Made by a program: the position numbers and the translations under genes. This document shows, in pieces, positions 59,207-64,000 of a stretch of DNA of 64,000 nt (position 1 is the stretch's first letter; each line of letters starts with the position of its first letter). This stretch comes from Prosthecobacter dejongeii (GTDB taxonomy: Bacteria; Verrucomicrobiota; Verrucomicrobiia; Verrucomicrobiales; Verrucomicrobiaceae), in contig NZ_JACHIF010000005.1 in assembly GCF_014203045.1 (NCBI RefSeq), positions 124,001 to 188,000 on the forward strand, read 5' to 3'. The notes beneath the pieces are model-generated. The model had not been told where the DNA came from. It worked only from the letters and a program-made list of their open reading frames with translations, and ran no database searches.

Positions 59207-61057
59207 ATGTCTCTCGATACCACCACTCAGGCTGACTTGATCTTGTACAATGGCCGCATCACCACGCTGGATCCCGCCTACCCAGAAGCCCGCAATATGG
59301 CCATCGGCGGGGGCCGTATCCTGGGCGTGGATGAGGGCGAGGAATACGCAGACATCTCCACCCCACAGACACGCCGCATTGACCTCCAAGGCCGCCGCGT
59401 CGTCCCCGGTCTCTATGACAGCCACCTGCACGTCATCCGTGGCGGCTTGAACTACAATCTGGAACTGCGCTGGGATGGCGTGAGCTCCGTCCACGATGCC
59501 CTCGCCCTGCTGAAGATCCAGGCCGACCGCACCCCCGCCCCACAGTGGGTGCGCGTGGTGGGTGGGTGGAGTGAATTTCAGTTCCAGGAGCGCCGGATGC
59601 CCACGCTGGAGGAGATCAATACCGCCGCTCCTGACACCCCCGTTTTCATCCTGCACCTCTACTGTCATGCGATGCTGAACCGCGCCGCCCTCCGCGCCGT
59701 GGGCTATGACCGTAACTCACCCAACCCGCCCGGTGGCGAAATCCAGCGGGATAAAAATGGCGACCCCACCGGCCTGCTCATCGCCCGGCCCAATGCCATG
59801 ATCCTCTACGCCACTCTGGCCAAAGGGCCCAAGCTGCCACTGGAGTACCAGTACAACTCCACCCGCCATTTCATGCGCGAGCTGAACCGCCTCGGCCTAA
59901 CCAGTGTTTGCGATGCGGGCGGCGGCTTTCAAAATTATCCCGATGACTACGAGGTGGTGACTGAGCTGCATAAACGCGGCGAGCTGACCCTGCGCATCGC
60001 CTACAATCTATTCACCCAAAACAAGGGGCAGGAGAAAGCCGACTTTGCCCGCTGGATCGGCATGACTCAGCCCGACTCCGGAGATGATTACTACCGCGTC
60101 AATGGCGCTGGAGAGATGCTCGTCTTTAGCGCCGCAGATTTTGAGGATTTTCTCGAGCCCCGCCCGGACCTGCCGCCCACCTTGGAGACAGATCTTAAAG
60201 AGGTGGTCACCCTGCTGGCGAAGAACCGCTGGCCCTTCCGTCTGCATGCCACGTATGAGGAGAGCATCACGCGCTTTTTGAATGTCTTTGAAGAAGTGAA
60301 TCAAGAAGCCCCGCTGGAGGGACTGCACTGGTTCTTCGATCACTGCGAAACGATCAGTGACAAAAACATCGAGCGTGTGAAGGCCCTCGGTGGCGGCATC
60401 GCCATTCAGCACCGCATGGCCTTCCAGGGTGAGTATTTTGTGGACCGCTACGGCGCTGCCGCTGCCGAGCGCACGCCCCCTGTGCGGCGCATGCTGGAGA
60501 TGGGCGTGCCCGTGGGCGCTGGCACAGATGCCACTCGCGTGGCCAACTACAACCCGTGGAATTCCCTCTACTGGTTAGTCACCGGGCGCACCGTCGGCGG
60601 GCTGAATTTATACCCAGAAAAAAACTGCCTCACCCGCGAAGAAGCCCTGCGCCTCTACACCCAAGGCAGCGCTTGGTTCAGCCGCGACGAAGAGAAAAAA
60701 GGCGTGCTGAAACCTGGCCAGCTCGCCGACCTTATCGTGCTGAGTGGAGACTACTTCGGCGTGCCGGAAGAAGAGATCAAAGGCCTCCACAGTGTGCTCA
60801 CGCTGCTGGGTGGCCGGGTCGTCTGGGCCGACGCCGAGTTTAAAAATCAAGGCCCTGCCGACCTACCCGTCATGCCCGATTGGTCGCCCGTGGCCAAGTT
60901 CGGCGGCTACGGTGCGCCCGGCTTCATCCGCAGCGAGCGCACCGTCTCCTTCGCCCCCTGGGCCGCCCCGCGCACCATGCAGCGCAGCGGTCCCGCGCCC
61001 GGCCCGAAACCTCTCGGCCAACTCTGGGGCTCCGGCTGCGACTGCTTCGCCTTTTGA
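59207..61057 (+). CDS. YtcJ-like amidohydrolase
   Basis: 616 residues from the ATG at 59207 (MSLDTTTQADLILYNGRITTLD). Amidohydrolase-3 family, with metal-binding VVPGLYDSHLHVIRGG (HxH) near 78, EFQFQERRMPTLEEINTAAPDTPVFILHLYCHAMLN and late GVPVGAGTDATRVANYNPW (metal Asp) plus LVTGRTVGGLNLYP. Relatives hydrolyse N-substituted formamides, or their substrates are unknown. The C-terminal GCDCFAF end is unusual for a barrel enzyme. Converges on metX with 15 bp between the stops. Confidence 0.88.
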   Translation: MSLDTTTQADLILYNGRITTLDPAYPEARNMAIGGGRILGVDEGEEYADISTPQTRRIDLQGRRVVPGLYDSHLHVIRGGLNYNLELRWDGVSSVHDALALLKIQADRTPAPQWVRVVGGWSEFQFQERRMPTLEEINTAAPDTPVFILHLYCHAMLNRAALRAVGYDRNSPNPPGGEIQRDKNGDPTGLLIARPNAMILYATLAKGPKLPLEYQYNSTRHFMRELNRLGLTSVCDAGGGFQNYPDDYEVVTELHKRGELTLRIAYNLFTQNKGQEKADFARWIGMTQPDSGDDYYRVNGAGEMLVFSAADFEDFLEPRPDLPPTLETDLKEVVTLLAKNRWPFRLHATYEESITRFLNVFEEVNQEAPLEGLHWFFDHCETISDKNIERVKALGGGIAIQHRMAFQGEYFVDRYGAAAAERTPPVRRMLEMGVPVGAGTDATRVANYNPWNSLYWLVTGRTVGGLNLYPEKNCLTREEALRLYTQGSAWFSRDEEKKGVLKPGQLADLIVLSGDYFGVPEEEIKGLHSVLTLLGGRVVWADAEFKNQGPADLPVMPDWSPVAKFGGYGAPGFIRSERTVSFAPWAAPRTMQRSGPAPGPKPLGQLWGSGCDCFAF

Positions 61058-61072
61058 CCGAGTCTATTCAAT

Positions 61073-62278
61073 TCACTCCACCTCTGCCACTTGACCATCC
61101 ACGGAGTCGCGATGGGCGCGGCCTTCGAGGGTGTAAACGAGGTGGGGGGTGTAGAGCTCGGGTTCCAGGAGGAAGGAGTCGTGGCCTTTGGCTGAGTGCA
61201 CGGTGATGTGCATGGAGGAGGTCCTGGCTTTTTCCAGGGCGCTGACCATTTCCGCCTGCTCTTCAGGGTAGAAACAGAAGTCTGAATCAATGCTGAAGAC
61301 GAGGTAGTGATGGCCTGCAGCGGTGCTGCGGGCAAAGAGCTGCTCGTAGTTGTCCACCCCGGCATCGCGCAGCGGGTCAAAGCGCAGCCACATGTTGATG
61401 ATGCGCAGGTAGCTGTTGGCATCGAAGCGGCTGACGAATTTTTTGCCCTGGTGGAGCATGTAACTTTCGACGTTGTGCCCCACCTTGTACCAGGAAAGCT
61501 GGCCATCCGGCTGGCTGACGGTGTCCTTGGCCCGTTTTTCGATGGCGTCTAAGTGCACGAAGGTCTTGTGCGAGATCATCCGCGCCAGGGCGAGGCCGTA
61601 GGCTGGGGGAGGGCCGTCGTAATAATCCCCGCCGTGAAAGTGGGGATCGTTTTCGATGGCCATGACCTGCTCAAACAATGTCAGGCGGGTGAGCACGGTG
61701 GTCTTAAGCCCCGTGGCCACAGGCATGACGATGCGCACGCGCTCCGGGTAAAGGGTGGCTAGGTTCAAGGCCAGAAGACCGCCAATGCTGGTGCCGATGA
61801 CGGCGTGCAGTTGCTCGATGCCGAGGTGATCCAGCAGGGCGATCTGGCTGCGCACCACATCGGTGGTGAGCACGGGTGGGAAAGCGCTGCCGTAGGGTTT
61901 GCCCGTGGCCGGATTGATGGATGCCGGGCCGCTGCTGCCGTAGCACCCGCCCAGGTAGTTGGCGCAGATGACGCAGTAGCGTTTGGTATCCAGTGCTTTG
62001 CCAGGGCCGATGAAAAGGTCCCACCAGCCTGCCTTGATATCATTGGTCCAGCGGTCATCGGTGCCTTCCACTTCCTCCGTGTGGCCGGCGGCGTGCTGGC
62101 TGCCGGAGAGCGCGTGGAAAAGCAGGATGGCATTGGACTTTTTGGCGTTCAGTTTGCCATACATCTCATAGGCCACCGTGATGCCAGGCAGGGAGTCGCC
62201 ATTGGCAAAGACGAAGGGTTCGGCCTCGGAGCCGAGATGGAAGAAATGCGTGGCAGTTTTGCCCTGACCTTTAGACAT
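61073..62278 (-). CDS. metX: Homoserine O-acetyltransferase
   Basis: 401 residues of the alpha/beta-hydrolase fold. It activates homoserine for methionine synthesis. Seen: FHALSGSQHAAG, GWWDLFIGPGKALDTKRYCVICANYLGGCYGSSGPASINP, the nucleophile elbow VIGTSIGGLLAL (Ser164; most family members read GGSMGG), EQVMAIENDPHFHGGDYY and a C-terminal SAKGHDSFLLE (catalytic His). No SAM riboswitch was seen in the short leader. Converges on the amidohydrolase. Confidence 0.93.
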   Translation of the reverse strand: MSKGQGKTATHFFHLGSEAEPFVFANGDSLPGITVAYEMYGKLNAKKSNAILLFHALSGSQHAAGHTEEVEGTDDRWTNDIKAGWWDLFIGPGKALDTKRYCVICANYLGGCYGSSGPASINPATGKPYGSAFPPVLTTDVVRSQIALLDHLGIEQLHAVIGTSIGGLLALNLATLYPERVRIVMPVATGLKTTVLTRLTLFEQVMAIENDPHFHGGDYYDGPPPAYGLALARMISHKTFVHLDAIEKRAKDTVSQPDGQLSWYKVGHNVESYMLHQGKKFVSRFDANSYLRIINMWLRFDPLRDAGVDNYEQLFARSTAAGHHYLVFSIDSDFCFYPEEQAEMVSALEKARTSSMHITVHSAKGHDSFLLEPELYTPHLVYTLEGRAHRDSVDGQVAEVE

Positions 62279-62334
62279 AAGCTGAGGACGTAGCAGCAGG
62301 AAGGCCCGTCTTCAAGGTGCAAGGTGCCCCAGTC

Positions 62335-63375
62335 TCAGGCCTCTAGAGTAAAAGCCGAATGGGCCAGCAGCTTATCCAGCGCTTTCCGGTACGGGCTAGG
62401 CATAGCCAGGGTGGCGAGGTCTCGGTGTGGAATCAGCCGATGGTTCTCCGGCCAAGCCTGCGCGGGGGTGGGAGGGAGTTCATGCACCCACAGCGTCACT
62501 TTGTAGCGGGTGATGCCGTAGTTCATCTTGAGCAAGACCGCTGGAGGAGTGCCCGCCAGGTTTTCCGGCAGGGCGGGTAGCTTCCACAGGCCCGTGCGGC
62601 GGGCACCTGTCTCTTGCTCTAGTAGCACGCCCTCAGCGGTCTGGAGGAAAACGACGCGCTCGGTGACTTCGGTGATCTGCGTCTTGTTCGCTTTCACGGG
62701 CAATGACGTGGGAGCCGTGGCTTGGCAGTATTTTTTTACGGGGCACTGTGGGCACAAAGGCTGTGTCGGTTTGCAGAGGGTCTGGCCCAGCTCCATGAGG
62801 GCGGAATTGAGGGCGCGAGGATCATCGGTGGCTTGGACCAGCTCCGTCGCGCGCTCCCAGAGACGCTTGCTGCCAGCCGTGGAGTCAATGGGCGTGGCAT
62901 CATTATCCAGGCGCGAAAGGACACGAGCCACATTGCCATCCACGATGGGTTCTGCCAGGCCGTAGGCAAAGCTGGAAATGGCCCCCGCCGTGTAAGGGCC
63001 GATGCCGGGCAGGGCACGGATGGCGGTGGGGTCCGCTGGGAATAGGCCGCCGTGCTCAGCCACCACTGCTTGCGCCAGCTTCTGCAAATTGCGCGCGCGC
63101 CGGTAGTAACCCAGCCCCTCCCAGGCCTTTAGGATCTCACTTTCAGAAGCGGCCGCCAGAGTGGCAAAATCTGGAAAGAGCGCCAGCCAGCGCGCATAAT
63201 ACCCACGATCCAGCACGGTGCTGATCTGCGTCTGCTGCAGCATGATCTCCGAGACCAAAATGGCATACGCATCCCGCGTCTGCCGCCACGGGTAGTCGCG
63301 CCCGTTTTGGCGAAACCAGGAGACCAGAGCGGTGGAGATGAGCGGGGCAGGAGACAGCATGCAGTGATCATCCAT
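62335..63375 (-). CDS. mutY: A/G-specific adenine glycosylase
   Basis: 346 residues. It removes adenine opposite 8-oxoguanine in base excision repair. Motifs: DYPWRQTRDAYAILVSEIMLQQTQISTV, LPGIGPYTAGAISSFAYG (helix-hairpin-helix), VDGNVARVLSRL (catalytic Asp) and cluster-binding C-x6-C-x2-C-x5-C in LCKPTQPLCPQCPVKKYC. A NUDIX-like C-terminal domain (about 235-346) recognises the lesion. Metal-cluster and HhH features are intact. Preceded 35 bp upstream by the MprF-like gene. Confidence 0.96.
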   Translation of the reverse strand: MDDHCMLSPAPLISTALVSWFRQNGRDYPWRQTRDAYAILVSEIMLQQTQISTVLDRGYYARWLALFPDFATLAAASESEILKAWEGLGYYRRARNLQKLAQAVVAEHGGLFPADPTAIRALPGIGPYTAGAISSFAYGLAEPIVDGNVARVLSRLDNDATPIDSTAGSKRLWERATELVQATDDPRALNSALMELGQTLCKPTQPLCPQCPVKKYCQATAPTSLPVKANKTQITEVTERVVFLQTAEGVLLEQETGARRTGLWKLPALPENLAGTPPAVLLKMNYGITRYKVTLWVHELPPTPAQAWPENHRLIPHRDLATLAMPSPYRKALDKLLAHSAFTLEA

Positions 63376-63410
63376 GAGGCAGTCGAAAAAGCGCTTTCAC
63401 AAGGCCTGTT

Positions 63411-64000
63411 TTAGGAGCCGATGAGTCCTCGAAAGCCTTTGGGTAAATGAACCCCCGCCACAGCCAGTGCCACCATGGTCAAAGGCGTGCGCGGGCGATA
63501 AGCGAGATAGCGCCCCTGCCACTCCGGCTGGTACTTCTTTTTGAAGTTGAAGAGGCTTTTGTAGCCGTAAAATCGGTCGAAATTATCAAACAAGAATTTC
63601 ACGGCTCGGTCCTCACGGGTCAGCACCGCATTTTCTTCCCCCGCTTCCACATTGGCCAGCGGCGCATTGCCCAGGCTGATCTGTTCCACTGCGAGTGTTT
63701 TGAAGTGGTCAATGGCTTCCACGATTAAAAAGTCCATGACATCTCGCACATCCTCCCGGCCACGCATGAGATCGAGACAACGGCCTTTCCCCTGGGCGTA
63801 AGGCCACCAGGTGGCAAAGGCCTCAATGCGGCCCTCTGGGTTACGCACGATGGAGACCCCTCGCTGGCGAATCATCTGAAGATCAAAACTTCCGAGATCA
63901 AAGGTCATCTCACCCCCGTGTTTGTTTTCTAACCAATTCTGTGATAACAGTTGAAGCTGTGCTTCCAGGCCGTGATCGGGTGCCGGGGTGGCATCATACC
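63411..64000 (-). CDS. MprF-like DUF2156 domain protein, N-terminus cut by window edge
   Basis: The visible 196 residues run open through the right edge, so the protein is larger; the Met at 63908 is internal. Seen: the YDATPAPDHGLEAQL lead, IRQRGVSIVRNPEGRIEAFATWWPY, LDLMRGREDVRDVMDFLIVEAIDHFKTLAVEQISLGNAPLAN and YGYKSLFNFKKKYQPEWQGRYLAYRP. These blocks match the catalytic lysyl-phosphatidylglycerol synthetase domain (DUF2156), which makes amino-acid-modified lipids at the membrane. Whether a flippase domain precedes it cannot be seen. Confidence 0.88.
   Translation of the reverse strand, partial: YDATPAPDHGLEAQLQLLSQNWLENKHGGEMTFDLGSFDLQMIRQRGVSIVRNPEGRIEAFATWWPYAQGKGRCLDLMRGREDVRDVMDFLIVEAIDHFKTLAVEQISLGNAPLANVEAGEENAVLTREDRAVKFLFDNFDRFYGYKSLFNFKKKYQPEWQGRYLAYRPRTPLTMVALAVAGVHLPKGFRGLIGS

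Noticed and set aside
61058-62334. SAM riboswitch before metX
   Set aside because: Only 56 bp separate metX from the mutY stop and no riboswitch-like stems are visible.

Overview
The window looks like a verrucomicrobial chromosome, most likely Verrucomicrobiaceae close to Prosthecobacter or Verrucomicrobium. This is an inference from gene content: an ftsQ-ftsA-ftsZ group with a divergent FtsZ carrying a very long Pro/Ala-rich linker, a MurC-MurB fusion, PEP-CTERM sorting tails, MlaEFD-type lipid transport beside an OprO/P-like porin, high GC, few clear Shine-Dalgarno sites, and many palindromic intergenic repeats. No rRNA, tRNA, CRISPR array, prophage or complete insertion sequence was seen.

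Layout. 1-4.4 kb (minus strand): a peptide-type ABC transporter (ATPase cut by the window edge, one divergent permease, one solute-binding protein) ending upstream in a polysaccharide deacetylase. 4.4-9.6 kb (minus): ftsZ, ftsA, ftsQ and ddl, with a terminator between ddl and ftsQ. 9.7-16.4 kb: M20 amidohydrolase, FAD/NAD(P) oxidoreductase, MOSC protein, PPK2 polyphosphate kinase, RNase PH and a membrane protein. 16.6-23.1 kb: TIM-barrel hydrolase, lipoprotein, MsbA-like exporter, two unknown membrane proteins and an aldo/keto reductase. 23.2-27.6 kb (plus): porin plus mlaE-mlaF-mlaD, preceded by an array of TGTGAC/GTCAC inverted repeats. 28-36.6 kb: zinc-ribbon protein, OmpA-family protein, SGNH hydrolase, SNF2 helicase, MTA phosphorylase and mutarotase. 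36.6-42.8 kb: NUDIX hydrolase, FmdB-type protein, YceH, OpgG, a PEP-CTERM miniprotein, DUF3313 lipoprotein and gamma-glutamyltransferase.

42.8-47.8 kb (minus) is a five-gene run: PEP-CTERM protein, acyl carrier protein, FAD oxidoreductase, GT4 glycosyltransferase, and an undecaprenyl-phosphate sugar transferase. It resembles the exopolysaccharide loci that accompany exosortase systems, but no exosortase is present here. 47.9-53.2 kb is a reactive-sulfur island: an ArsR-family repressor (followed by queG) divergent from a five-gene operon of rhodanese, persulfide-dioxygenase-like MBL/rhodanese protein, DsrE-like protein, rhodanese and TauE/SafE permease, with a 22-bp near-perfect palindrome in the divergent promoter. 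53.2-56.6 kb holds an Smr protein, a small-protein/HNH-nuclease pair and murC-murB. 57.3-64 kb holds an HxlR regulator facing an isochorismatase, an ABM-domain protein, an YtcJ-like amidohydrolase, metX, mutY and the edge-truncated C-terminal domain of an MprF-like enzyme.

Repeats. Two families fill all four gene-free stretches longer than 300 bp: a roughly 200-bp MITE-like element whose ends are inverted repeats (five copies, 14.5, 17.6, 17.9 and 27.6-28.0 kb), and a 202-bp hairpin-rich unit in three tandem copies plus a partial one (56.6-57.25 kb). All calls come from reading the sequence by eye; no database search was run.
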